In this document: piece after piece, positions 15,271 through 23,418 of the stretch | Position numbering within the stretch: position 1 is the stretch's first letter | How the letters are laid out: every line of letters begins with the position of its first letter | Assembly: GCA_904420245.1 (NCBI GenBank) | Contig: CAJFUL010000009.1 | Coordinates: 1 to 41,896 of the forward strand | Reading direction: 5' to 3' | DNA length: 41,896 nucleotides | DNA from: Candidatus Paralachnospira avium | GTDB lineage: Bacteria > Bacillota > Clostridia > Lachnospirales > Lachnospiraceae | Made by a program: the position numbers and the translations under genes | The notes under the pieces: model-generated | Told to the model about the DNA's origin: nothing | What the model saw: the letters and a program-made list of their open reading frames with translations, nothing else | Database searches by the model: none

Positions 15271-15540
15271 TTGTTCAGAATCTGGGGAAAGGAATGGCAC
15301 AACAACCATCTGATAAAAGATACCGTCATCGAAAATGGAGACCCGTCCCTGAACCGCACCCGCAAGGTATTTAAGGGACTGGAGGAGATCTGTATGGAAC
15401 TGGATCTGAGCGTTCCCATATGGTTTGACTCCACCATTGAAGAATTCCGCCGGCATTCCAAGTGCCGGTTTACGCAGGACAATTTCATCGAACACATTGA
15501 TTTTGATTTTCTGGAGATCCAGGTGATCGAAGAAGATTAA
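15271..15540 (+). CDS. Small conserved hypothetical protein, likely TTG start
   Basis: Encodes 89 residues beginning FRIWGKEWHNN and ending in an acidic FDFLEIQVIEED. I recall similar short proteins in other Lachnospiraceae, without a known function. The start is uncertain: an ATG at 15235 has no ribosome binding site and would be leaderless behind a TGATAGAAT extended -10, whereas the TTG at 15271 has GAGGGGG 8 bases upstream. Composition and two conserved Trp suggest a small soluble cytoplasmic protein. It is followed at once by a terminator shared with pgi. Confidence 0.75.
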   Translation: MFRIWGKEWHNNHLIKDTVIENGDPSLNRTRKVFKGLEEICMELDLSVPIWFDSTIEEFRRHSKCRFTQDNFIEHIDFDFLEIQVIEED

Positions 15541-15565
15541 GGCTCCGGCTTCTGCCGGAGCCTTG
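15540..15565. terminator. Bidirectional terminator between the small protein and pgi
   Basis: AAGGCTCCGG and CCGGAGCCTT form a perfect 10-bp stem with a 6-base loop. On the plus strand GCTTTT follows; on the minus strand the stem ends in CCTTAATC. It serves two convergent genes. Confidence 0.8.
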
Positions 15566-15568
15566 CTT

Positions 15569-16912
15569 TTACAGGCGGGCCAGAAGAGCTTCTCTCTGCT
15601 CTTCATAACCAGGCTTACCCAGAAGGGCGAACATATTCTTTTTATAGCTCTCCACACCGGGCTGGTTGAAGGGATTTACTCCCAGGATATATCCGCTGAC
15701 GCCGCAGGCAAATTCATAGAAATAGAACAGCTCTCCCAGGAAGAACTCGTCCTGCTTGGGCACGGAAACTTTCATATTGGGCACCTGCCCGTCGGTGTGA
15801 GCCAGGATCGTGCCGTTCATGGCATTCTTATTGACAAAATCCATGTTCTTTCCGGCCAGATAATTGAGGCCGTCCAGATCCTCGTCCTCCGCCTCGATGA
15901 CGATCTCAGCCGCCGGCTCTTCAATGGAGATCACCGTCTCCATCAGATTTCTGGAGCCATCCTGGATAAACTGGCCCATGGAATGAAGATCCGCAGTCAG
16001 ATCCACGGCTGCCGGGAAGATACCCCGCTGATCCTTGCCCTCGCTCTCTCCATAGAGCTGTTTCCACCACTCTGCCACATAGTGGAGGCTGGGCTCATAA
16101 TTGGCCGTGATCTCAATGCATTTCCCCTTCCGCAAGAGGATATTCCGGATCGCCGCATACTGGAGGGCATCATTGGATTCAAAATCATTTTCCAGAGCCC
16201 TCTTCCTGCCGGAGGCAGCGCCCTCCATCAGCTTGTCAATGTCCGCGCCGCTGACGGCGATGGGCAGAAGTCCGACGGCCGTCAGGACAGAGAAGCGTCC
16301 GCCCACGTCATCCGGCACCACGAAGGTCTCGTATCCTTCTTTATCCGCCAGGGTCTTCAAAGCGCCGCGGGCCTTGTCCGTGGTGGCATAGATCCTCTTC
16401 TTCGCTTCCTCCGCTCCGTACTTCTCTGTCAGGAGCTTCTTTAAGATACGGAACGCGATGGCCGGCTCCGTGGTGGTCCCGGATTTGGAGATCACATTGA
16501 TGGAAAAATCCTTATTTCTGATGAGATGGATCAGATCGTTCATATATGTGGTGCTGATATTGTTCCCTATGAAATAGATCTCAGGAGTTTTCCGCTCTTC
16601 TCTGGACATACAGTTATAGAAATTGTTCTTCAGAAATTCAATGGCCGCCCTGGCGCCCAGATAAGAACCACCGATGCCGATCACCAGAAGCACTTCTGAA
16701 TCGGACTGGATCTTAGCCGCCGCCTTTTTGATCCTCGCGAACTCTTCCTTGTCATAGTCCACCGGCAGATCGATCCATCCCAGATAATCATTTCCCGCCC
16801 CGGACCTGGATACCAGGAGCTCCTTCGCATCCAAGGCCAGTTTCTTCATATTCCGGACCTCTTCCTCGGAAATAAACGCGGCTGTCTTACTGTAATCAAA
16901 TGTCACCTGCAT
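15569..16912 (-). CDS. pgi: Glucose-6-phosphate isomerase
   Basis: Encodes 447 residues, the length of bacterial Pgi in Firmicutes, interconverting glucose 6-phosphate and fructose 6-phosphate. Motifs include [34 protein letters not shown] (phosphate-binding loop) and the C-terminal [14 protein letters not shown] with the catalytic lysine. ATG at 16912 has AAGGAG 7 bases upstream; an upstream in-frame start at 16966 overlaps the promoter and is rejected. Single-gene unit with promoter at 16958-16986 and terminator at 15540-15565. Confidence 0.97.
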   Translation of the reverse strand: MQVTFDYSKTAAFISEEEVRNMKKLALDAKELLVSRSGAGNDYLGWIDLPVDYDKEEFARIKKAAAKIQSDSEVLLVIGIGGSYLGARAAIEFLKNNFYNCMSREERKTPEIYFIGNNISTTYMNDLIHLIRNKDFSINVISKSGTTTEPAIAFRILKKLLTEKYGAEEAKKRIYATTDKARGALKTLADKEGYETFVVPDDVGGRFSVLTAVGLLPIAVSGADIDKLMEGAASGRKRALENDFESNDALQYAAIRNILLRKGKCIEITANYEPSLHYVAEWWKQLYGESEGKDQRGIFPAAVDLTADLHSMGQFIQDGSRNLMETVISIEEPAAEIVIEAEDEDLDGLNYLAGKNMDFVNKNAMNGTILAHTDGQVPNMKVSVPKQDEFFLGELFYFYEFACGVSGYILGVNPFNQPGVESYKKNMFALLGKPGYEEQREALLARL

Positions 16913-16957
16913 ACTCTTTCTCCTTCTTGTAATCTCCATTTGGCAGGAGTTTTTTTT

Positions 16958-16986
16958 ATTATACAAAATTCACAGCTTTAATGCAA
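16958..16986 (-). promoter_or_regulatory. pgi promoter
   Basis: Minus strand TTGCAT (16981-16986), 17-base spacer, TATAAT (16958-16963). The start point lies about 40 bases before the ATG. Confidence 0.82.
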
Positions 16987-17006
16987 GCAATCGGGCATTT
17001 TTTACA

Positions 17007-17801
17007 CTATTCATACAAATATTCCTGAATAATGTCTTCGATCAGATGCTCTTCCTCAGCCGAAAGCTTTCGTTTCGCGCCGTCCCGCCGTCCGGAAGCG
17101 ATGCGCTCCAGACGGTTCCGGAGAAAATCCGCATCCGGCTCCCTTCCGGCAGCCTCCTCATTTTTCCGCATCTGCTCCAGCGCCTGCCCGTCGGGCTGAT
17201 CTGCCGTCATGGCGGCCGTCTCCAGGACGGCTCCCGCCAAGTCCGGTCCGCCTGACAGGACAGGGACCGCCTCCTGCTCTCTTCCGGACTCCAGCCGCCT
17301 GGACAGGATATTTTCAAAATAGTCCTGGATGCACAAGGCCAGCCTCTTTTCCTTTCCCGGCGTATTGCACAGACTCTCCCACAGGACCATGGCTCCGCCC
17401 AGCAAAAAGCCGGATGCTCCGTAAAGCACCACGATCCGCGCGGAATCCGCGAACCAGTAAGTCATAAACGCCGCCGTCAGGCCTCCGAGGCAGAGGAGCT
17501 GCGCCGCCAGCCTGTTCAGCCTCTCCAGCTTGGAAAGCCGTATCCCCAAAAACTTGTATTGTCCCAGATTTCTTTCCACATATACCTGTACATTGTTGAC
17601 TCCGCTGCTGGACCGGTATGTATTTTCAAACTTCACTTTCCACTGTTTCAGATATTTGTCCTTGGCATTTCCCATGTCCTCAGACTGCCGGATCAATTTC
17701 CGGTATCTCCCGTTCACAAGGAATTTACTCAGGATTCCGATCACACTGACCGCCAGCATCACATAGAGGACCCGTCCTGTCTCCAAAAACTCTAGCAACA
17801 T
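17007..17801 (-). CDS. Membrane protein of unknown function
   Basis: Encodes 264 residues. One hydrophobic segment is N-terminal (about 12-29), followed by a basic soluble stretch with RLSKLERLNRLAAQL, two helices near 96-118 and 124-142, and a long hydrophilic C-terminal tail (150-264) ending in a charged helix EEEHLIEDIIQEYLYE. I do not recognise a family. The tail after residue 190 is low-complexity and probably disordered. It is the only gene between pgi and mtnN on this strand; a TGGTATACA extended -10 near 17900 may drive it. Confidence 0.75.
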   Translation of the reverse strand: MLLEFLETGRVLYVMLAVSVIGILSKFLVNGRYRKLIRQSEDMGNAKDKYLKQWKVKFENTYRSSSGVNNVQVYVERNLGQYKFLGIRLSKLERLNRLAAQLLCLGGLTAAFMTYWFADSARIVVLYGASGFLLGGAMVLWESLCNTPGKEKRLALCIQDYFENILSRRLESGREQEAVPVLSGGPDLAGAVLETAAMTADQPDGQALEQMRKNEEAAGREPDADFLRNRLERIASGRRDGAKRKLSAEEEHLIEDIIQEYLYE

Positions 17802-17969
17802 ATCAATACCCCTTTCTCATCCGGATCTGCCCGGTTTTTCATGCTCACTCCGGCGTATCCGCGCGCAACCCCCGGAGACTGCCCCCATTGTATACCACAA
17901 AAACCCAGGATGAGAAGTAAAATCGTTCGTATTTTTCCGACAGGAATGTCCATGAAGCGTTTGGTCCGC

Positions 17970-18665
17970 TTACCTGAAGTCCTTCACCATTTCCTTGACC
18001 AGAGCCACCGAATGGGCGATGGCCTTCGCCTCAAATTCCGGATAATCCACGGACGCGCTGTCATCCGCCTTATCCGAGATGGCGCGGATGACCAAAAATG
18101 GGATCTTATTCAGATACGCAGCCTGTCCCACGGCAGCGCCTTCCATCTCCGTGCAGTATCCGCCGAAGGTCTCCCTCAGCCACTCTTTCTTGCCCCGGTC
18201 CGCCACAAACTGGTCTCCGCTTAAGATCCGCCCGCAAAAAGTCCGGATGTCGGGATTGACCCTCCGGCAGCACTCCTGGGCGCAGCGGATCAGACCCTCA
18301 TCCGCCGGAAATGCCAGCGTATCCATCCTGGGGATCTGGCCTGCCGGATACCCAAAGGCTTCCGCATCCATATCATGCTGCACGGTATCTGAGGACAGCA
18401 CGATGTCTCCGATGTTGATCTCCGCTCTCAGGGAACCGGCGATGCCTGTGTTGACGACCGCTTCCACTCCATACCGGTCGGCCAGGATCTGCGTGCAGAT
18501 CCCGGCGTTGACCTTTCCGATGCCGCTCTGAACGACCACCACTTCCCGGCCGTTTAAAGATCCCTTATAGAAATCCATGGACGCTGCCGTCTCGATGGAT
18601 ACATCCTCCATAGCTTCCTTTAACTGTGCCACTTCTTCTGCCATGGCTCCTATGATTCCGATCAT
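17970..18665 (-). CDS. mtnN: 5'-methylthioadenosine/S-adenosylhomocysteine nucleosidase
   Basis: Encodes 231 residues of MTA/SAH nucleosidase, which releases adenine from methylthioadenosine and S-adenosylhomocysteine in the methionine and methyl-cycle salvage. Key parts are GIIGAMAEEV with the conserved Glu, GSLRAEINIGDIVLSS, the TEMEGAAVGQ substrate loop and the catalytic Asp in RAISDKADD. The adenine it frees is the substrate of the adenine deaminase encoded at 9760-11550 (pathway link, inferred). AGGAGG lies 6 bases before the ATG. Confidence 0.96.
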   Translation of the reverse strand: MIGIIGAMAEEVAQLKEAMEDVSIETAASMDFYKGSLNGREVVVVQSGIGKVNAGICTQILADRYGVEAVVNTGIAGSLRAEINIGDIVLSSDTVQHDMDAEAFGYPAGQIPRMDTLAFPADEGLIRCAQECCRRVNPDIRTFCGRILSGDQFVADRGKKEWLRETFGGYCTEMEGAAVGQAAYLNKIPFLVIRAISDKADDSASVDYPEFEAKAIAHSVALVKEMVKDFR

Positions 18666-18734
18666 GGTCTTCCTCCTGTCTCACGATATGATCCCGCACC
18701 CGGCCTCATGTTCCGGTCCGAATGCTTTATCCCT

Positions 18735-18763
18735 ATTATATCTGCCTCACCCGGGGGCCGCAA
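18735..18763 (-). promoter_or_regulatory. mtnN promoter
   Basis: Minus strand TTGCGG (18758-18763), 17-base spacer, TATAAT (18735-18740). Divergent from an extended -10 (TGCTATACT, about 18793-18801) that serves the TSCPD gene. Confidence 0.75.
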
Positions 18764-18827
18764 CGAAAAAAAACGTACAAATGCCGGATTTTGTGCTATA
18801 CTTGCGTAAAAGGAGGTAATCTACAGC

Positions 18828-19076
18828 ATGAATACATTTAAGACTCACGGCGTCTGCAGCCGTGAAATCCAATTCGATATTGACGGCGATACCATCAAGT
18901 CGGTCCAGTTCATCGGAGGCTGTTCCGGCAATACCCAGGGAGTCTCCCGCCTGATCCAGGGCATGAACATCGACGAAGCCATCAAACGGATCGACGGCAT
19001 CGACTGCGGCGGCAGGGGCACCTCATGTCCCGACCAGCTGGCAAAAGCCCTGAAGGAATATAAGAAAACTCACTGA
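18828..19076 (+). CDS. TSCPD domain protein (TIGR03905 type)
   Basis: Encodes 82 residues, nearly all one TSCPD domain, named for the TSCPD residues that appear here as GGRGTSCPDQLAKAL. The same fold forms the C-terminal part of some vitamin B12-dependent ribonucleotide reductases; the free-standing form has no settled function. Cys10, Cys33, Cys61 and Cys67 could bind metal. An AAAGGAGG precedes the ATG by 11 bases, and an extended -10 TGCTATACT lies upstream. murG follows after 15 bases, so the two are probably cotranscribed. Confidence 0.92.
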   Translation: MNTFKTHGVCSREIQFDIDGDTIKSVQFIGGCSGNTQGVSRLIQGMNIDEAIKRIDGIDCGGRGTSCPDQLAKALKEYKKTH

Positions 19077-19091
19077 GCCTTAGGAGCAGAC

Positions 19092-20159
19092 ATGAAAAAG
19101 ATCATTTTAACCGGCGGCGGGACCGCCGGACACGTCACACCCAACCTGGCCCTGATCCCGGCGCTCAGAGAGCAGGGCTGGGATATTGGTTATATCGGTT
19201 CTTACAAGGGGATCGAGAAGGAACTGATCGAGAAAGAAGGGATCCCGTACAGGGGAATTTCCTCCGGAAAGCTCCGCAGGTATTTCAGTTTTAAGAATTT
19301 CACGGATCCATTCCGGATCTTAAAAGGTTATTTCCAGGCCAGAGGGATCCTGAAGCGGGAAAGACCGGATGTGATCTTTTCCAAAGGAGGCTTTGTGGCG
19401 GTTCCCGTGGTCCTGGCGGCAAAGGCCCGCCGCATCCCCGTCATCATCCACGAATCGGATATGACCCCCGGTCTGGCCAACAAGCTGTGTATCCCATCTG
19501 CCAGAAAGGTCTGCTGCAATTTCCCGGAGACCTTAAAGTATCTTCCCAAAGAAAAAGCAGTCCTGACCGGTTCCCCCATCCGCCGGGAGCTGCTGTCCGG
19601 CTCTCCTCTGGCGGGTTTTAAGTTCACAGGCCTTTCCTCCAAAAAGCCTGTGCTGCTGGTCATAGGCGGAAGTCTCGGCTCTGTAAAGGTCAACACCGCC
19701 ATCCGGGAGATCCTCCCGGAACTGCTGAAGGAATGGCAGGTGGTCCATCTGTGCGGAAAAGGAAATCTGGACGCCTCTCTTTCCGGACTGGATGGCTATG
19801 TGCAGTACGAGTACATCAGCGCCCAGCTGAAGGACCTGTTCGCCATGTCCGATCTGATGGTCTCCCGCGCCGGAGCCAATTCCATCTGCGAACTGCTGGC
19901 CCTGCGCAAGCCCAATATCCTGATCCCCCTGTCTGCCGCCGCCAGCCGGGGCGACCAGATCCTCAATGCGGAATCCTTCCGGAAACAGGGATTCAGCGAG
20001 GTGCTGCAGGAAGAGGAGCTGACAGGCGAAGTTCTCCTCTCCCTGATCAAAAAGGTCCATGGGGACCGTCAGAAATATATCTCCGCCATGAACGCGGCTT
20101 CTGCCTCCAATGCGGTGGAGATCATCCTCAAGTTATTAAATGAAGCGGGCGGTCACTGA
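19092..20159 (+). CDS. murG: MurG, lipid II synthase
   Basis: Encodes 355 residues of the GT28 glycosyltransferase that adds GlcNAc to lipid I to give lipid II at the inner face of the membrane. Signatures: TGGGTAGHVTPNLAL at the N terminus, HESDMTPGLANK, VIGGSLGSVKVN between the two domains, and SRAGANSICELLAL in the C-terminal nucleotide-binding domain. The length is normal. It lies outside a division-cell-wall cluster here, paired with the TSCPD gene, and ends in a 10-bp hairpin over the stop codon that has no T run. Confidence 0.97.
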   Translation: MKKIILTGGGTAGHVTPNLALIPALREQGWDIGYIGSYKGIEKELIEKEGIPYRGISSGKLRRYFSFKNFTDPFRILKGYFQARGILKRERPDVIFSKGGFVAVPVVLAAKARRIPVIIHESDMTPGLANKLCIPSARKVCCNFPETLKYLPKEKAVLTGSPIRRELLSGSPLAGFKFTGLSSKKPVLLVIGGSLGSVKVNTAIREILPELLKEWQVVHLCGKGNLDASLSGLDGYVQYEYISAQLKDLFAMSDLMVSRAGANSICELLALRKPNILIPLSAAASRGDQILNAESFRKQGFSEVLQEEELTGEVLLSLIKKVHGDRQKYISAMNAASASNAVEIILKLLNEAGGH

Positions 20160-20175
20160 CCGTCCGCTCCGTCTG

Positions 20176-20592
20176 TCACAGGGCAGCCCCGATCTCCTCA
20201 GCCAGACGGGCCAGCTCCTCAGAAGAGGCCGTCCCCGGCTCCCAGCTGACGATCTGAGGACCTCCCTCATATCTGGGGATCACATGGATATGGAAATGGA
20301 AGACCGTCTGGCCCGCCGCCGTTCCATTGTTCTGCACCAGGTTGAACCCGTCGCACTTCAAAGCTTTCTTCATGGCCGCGCCGATCCTGGCGGCCAGCCC
20401 CAGAGCCTTTGACGCCACCTGCTCATCCAGAGCGCACAGATCCGCGTAGTGGTCCTTGGGCAGGATCAGGGCATGTCCCCTGGATGCGGGACCCAGATCC
20501 AGGATCACCCGGAAAGTCTCATCCTCATATAAGGTGGCCGACGGGATCTCACCACCTGCTATTTTGCAAAAAATACAAGTTTCATCCTTCAT
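20176..20592 (-). CDS. HIT family protein
   Basis: Encodes 138 residues of the histidine triad superfamily (Hint-like), which hydrolyse nucleoside phosphoramidates or related nucleotide conjugates. The triad is clear: QTVFHFHIHVIPR. The N terminus CIFCKIAGGEIP is typical of bacterial HIT proteins, with its CxxC possibly binding zinc. The ATG at 20592 has AGGAG 8 bases upstream and is preferred to a GTG at 20601 that overlaps that site. Own promoter at 20628-20656; ends 16 bases from the convergent murG stop. Confidence 0.94.
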   Translation of the reverse strand: MKDETCIFCKIAGGEIPSATLYEDETFRVILDLGPASRGHALILPKDHYADLCALDEQVASKALGLAARIGAAMKKALKCDGFNLVQNNGTAAGQTVFHFHIHVIPRYEGGPQIVSWEPGTASSEELARLAEEIGAAL

Positions 20593-20627
20593 TACCGTCA
20601 CTCCTGTCCGTTTATTTTTCTCTATCT

Positions 20628-20656
20628 AGTTTACTGCGGTCCCGTTCTTTTGTAAA
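20628..20656 (-). promoter_or_regulatory. Promoter of the HIT gene
   Basis: Minus strand TTTACA (20651-20656), 17-base spacer, TAAACT (20628-20633). It begins 4 bases after the ssb stop codon. Confidence 0.72.
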
Positions 20657-20659
20657 CCG

Positions 20660-21019
20660 TCAGCAGAAAGGGATTTCCTCCTGCTGCTCTCTCCTCTGGG
20701 CATCTTCCCTGCTCTCCGCAAATTCCTGTTCGCCCACTACGACATCCGTAGTATATACCTTCTTCCCCTCCTGATTGACATAACTCCCCGTCTGGATCCT
20801 TCCGGACACCAGGATCCGCATCCCCCGGTGCAGATACCGTTCCGCGAATTTGGCCCCTTTCTGGAACGCCACGCAGGAAATAAAATCTGTCTGCTCCCCA
20901 TCTTTCTTATATCCCCGTCCTACGGCCAGCGTATAACGGGCCGCCAGAGCGTTTTCCCCGTCTCCCCGCCGGATCTCCGGCTCCGCCGTCAGCCTTCCCA
21001 TCAAGATCACTTTATTCAT
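20660..21019 (-). CDS. Single-stranded DNA-binding protein, paralogue with altered C-terminal tip
   Basis: Encodes 119 residues of SSB: an OB fold starting MNKVILMGRLTAEPEIR with FISCVAFQKGAKFAERYLHRG and VSGRIQTGSY, then a short acidic tail. Normal SSB ends in DDDIPF, whose last Phe and carboxylate bind partner proteins; here the end is EEIPFC, with one residue after the Phe. The linker is also very short. Most Firmicutes keep the main ssb between rpsF and rpsR, so this is probably a second copy. Its ATG overlaps the stop of the adhesin gene (ATGA), and GGGAGG within the adhesin's last codons lies 7 bases upstream. Confidence 0.93.
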   Translation of the reverse strand: MNKVILMGRLTAEPEIRRGDGENALAARYTLAVGRGYKKDGEQTDFISCVAFQKGAKFAERYLHRGMRILVSGRIQTGSYVNQEGKKVYTTDVVVGEQEFAESREDAQRREQQEEIPFC

Positions 21020-23256
21020 CTCGTTCCTCCCTGTCTTTTTCTCGTAAACCACAGAAGCGCCAGCGCGCTCATCCCTATGCAGGAAGCTGCTGCCCAGACC
21101 AGTATCCTGCTTCCGTCTCCGGTGGCAGGCGCCCCGCCTTCTTCCGGCCTAAAGACTCTGGTCTCAGTCTCATCCGCGCTCCGGAAGGTCTCTCCCTCCC
21201 AGGTCCCGGTCACCTGGATCTGATTGAGCAGGCAGGCGCCGTCCGCCGCCTCTCCGTCCGCCTCCATCCAGTACTCCGGTCCGGTCCCGTCAATGGAAAA
21301 TCCCGCCGGGACACAGCCGAACTGCCACTTGATCTCCGTGATCCGTTCTCCCTCTCCCAGACCGATCCCATCCAGCTCCAGGATCCGGCTCTCCCGGCTG
21401 TCGATCCCCTCTGCCAGAGGAAGCCACTGCGCGCCGTCTCCTGTCCTATAATAGATGCTGTAGGTCAGACTCTCGTTAAAGGTCCCCGTGCGGAGCTTTT
21501 TTAAGCGTGCCTGATCCGGAAGCCGGTCCGTTACGGAAAAATCTTCAAGGCTCGTATTGGAATCGTTCTTCAGCTCCGCGATCTTGCAGGAAAACAGTTC
21601 CCCTGCCCTTACCTGCTCCTCTGCCTCTTTGTCAATGACCAGCCGGATCTGCGCAGCCCGCTCTTCCAAAAGGATCTGCCGGACTTCACCTGTATCGGCC
21701 ACCGTAAAGAAGAGATCCTCCGCCTTTAAATATCCGTCCGGCGTCTCCTTTTCGCGGATCACATACGTCTCTCCCGCCGTCAGTCCTTCTATCAGGTGAG
21801 GGGTCTCTAATGTGACCCATTCCTCCATCAGCTTTCCTTCCGGATCCAGCAGCTGGAGACTGGCCCCTTCCACTGCCTTTCCTGTGGCGGCATCCGTCTT
21901 CAGGACCTCCGTCTTGGTGACGTCGTCCTCCATCCGGATCCTCTGTACCTCCCCTGTATCCTCCACCACAAACGCTTCCGCCTCCGCCGTCGCGTATCCC
22001 GGAGCCGGCGAAACCTCCTTAAGGATATACGTCATCCCCGCGCAAAGGCCCTCTATCATATGCGGTTCTCCATCGGATACCCAGGCATCCACCAGATTTC
22101 CTTCCAGGTCCGTCACCTGCATGGCGGCGCCGGAAAGCTCCTTCTCCCCTGTCATATCCGTTTTGGAAACCTGGATCTTCGTGACGGAATTTTCCATAAC
22201 AACCTTCTGGCTTCCCGGCTCCGCCGTGAAAACTGCCGGCTCTGCCGTGGCATATCCGGAAGGCGCCTCCAGTTCTGTGAGCGTATAGACTTCTCCTGCC
22301 TTCAGCCCCGTGAGCCTGTGTGGCATACCGTCGGAGACCCACTCCTCTATGACGTTCCCCTGCGGATCCGTCACCTGGAGCCTGGCGCCGGGCAGATCCT
22401 TTCCCGTCGCGGCATCGCGCTTTATGATCTCCGCCCCACATTCAGCCGGAGTGATCTCCACTTGGAGGCTCGCCTGCAGAGGCTCGTAATATCCGATAGT
22501 CATGACATCCTGATAATCTTCCGAGTAATACGCGAAATTACTTCCCGGAACTCCTTCCAAAAGAGGCTTTTCAAACAAGAGCTCCGCCTGGGCCGCCTCC
22601 GTTCCCTCCGCCGTGATCACCAAGCGGTTTCCCTCCACCGAAACCTGCACGGGCCCCTCCGCCTTCTTCAGCACCATATCCTCCAGGACGCCCTCTCCAT
22701 CTTCCAGCGTCAGGCTCTTCCCCGCTTCCACCTGTACCTTTGTCCCATGGAACTCCGGCAGGGTCAGATACTGCCGCACCTGCTCTTCCACCTGGTCATA
22801 ATACGCCTGCATCTGTTCTCTTGTGGAAACAGAAGGCGTGGAGAGCCATTGTTCTCCCGTCTCGCCGTCCCGCTCCATGATATATTTCCAGACCAGAGAC
22901 TGTCCCACCGCGATGCCGTCCTCTCCCCATCCCGAATGGAGGCTGTAGTAAGCGGTCAGGGACAATTTCTGCGCAAAAGCGGCGTCATTTCCAAAATACT
23001 GGGCCAGATCCATCCACTGCTCCCTTGGTCCGCTGGTGGCGTTGAAATGGGGCTGGAGACAGAACAGGGTTTCCCCCGTCCCATCAATGACAGGATACGC
23101 GCCGTCCGACGTATGCCCGTCCTGGTAGTGGAACTTCCACCCTTCCGGCCATACTGTGACCACATGGTTGGCATAGGGATGGGCCGCCGAAGAGGCTGCC
23201 AGACCCAGACTGCAGACAACGGCTGCCAAAAAGCACAGAAAAATTCTTTTACCCAT
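21016..23256 (-). CDS. Cell-wall anchored adhesin with thioester and SpaA-like repeats
   Basis: Encodes 746 residues of a surface protein. A signal peptide (residues 1-25) is followed by a thioester domain: Cys66 in GETLFCLQPHF and Gln119 in VGQSLVWKYI are placed like the Cys and Gln that form an internal thioester in Gram-positive adhesins. Three SpaA/Cna-B-like repeats follow (about 275-370, 375-455, 460-535), each beginning with a Lys-containing strand (EIIKRDAATGKDL, IQVSKTDMTGE, EVLKTDAATGKAV) and ending in an E-x-x-x-P-x-G-Y stretch, suited to isopeptide bonds. A DUF11-like domain lies at 545-700, then APATGD sorting motif, a hydrophobic helix and RKRQGGTR. The ATG at 23256 has AGGAGG upstream. 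No sortase gene is in the window. Confidence 0.9.
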   Translation of the reverse strand: MGKRIFLCFLAAVVCSLGLAASSAAHPYANHVVTVWPEGWKFHYQDGHTSDGAYPVIDGTGETLFCLQPHFNATSGPREQWMDLAQYFGNDAAFAQKLSLTAYYSLHSGWGEDGIAVGQSLVWKYIMERDGETGEQWLSTPSVSTREQMQAYYDQVEEQVRQYLTLPEFHGTKVQVEAGKSLTLEDGEGVLEDMVLKKAEGPVQVSVEGNRLVITAEGTEAAQAELLFEKPLLEGVPGSNFAYYSEDYQDVMTIGYYEPLQASLQVEITPAECGAEIIKRDAATGKDLPGARLQVTDPQGNVIEEWVSDGMPHRLTGLKAGEVYTLTELEAPSGYATAEPAVFTAEPGSQKVVMENSVTKIQVSKTDMTGEKELSGAAMQVTDLEGNLVDAWVSDGEPHMIEGLCAGMTYILKEVSPAPGYATAEAEAFVVEDTGEVQRIRMEDDVTKTEVLKTDAATGKAVEGASLQLLDPEGKLMEEWVTLETPHLIEGLTAGETYVIREKETPDGYLKAEDLFFTVADTGEVRQILLEERAAQIRLVIDKEAEEQVRAGELFSCKIAELKNDSNTSLEDFSVTDRLPDQARLKKLRTGTFNESLTYSIYYRTGDGAQWLPLAEGIDSRESRILELDGIGLGEGERITEIKWQFGCVPAGFSIDGTGPEYWMEADGEAADGACLLNQIQVTGTWEGETFRSADETETRVFRPEEGGAPATGDGSRILVWAAASCIGMSALALLWFTRKRQGGTR

Positions 23257-23418
23257 GACTCCTCCTGTTTTAAAAAGACCCTTCCATAGATACGACGGCA
23301 GATTTCTGCCGCAAAAGGGAAAACGGTCTGTTTTTGTCACATATTTTTATTTGCCATATGAAATTTTTAATGTTACGCTTGCCTATATGGAATTAAAAAA
23401 CGACAGGATGTGTGAAAT

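Noticed and set aside
20140-20172. Hairpin over the murG stop as a terminator
   Set aside because: A 10-bp stem with one G-U pair exists but no T tract follows on the plus strand.
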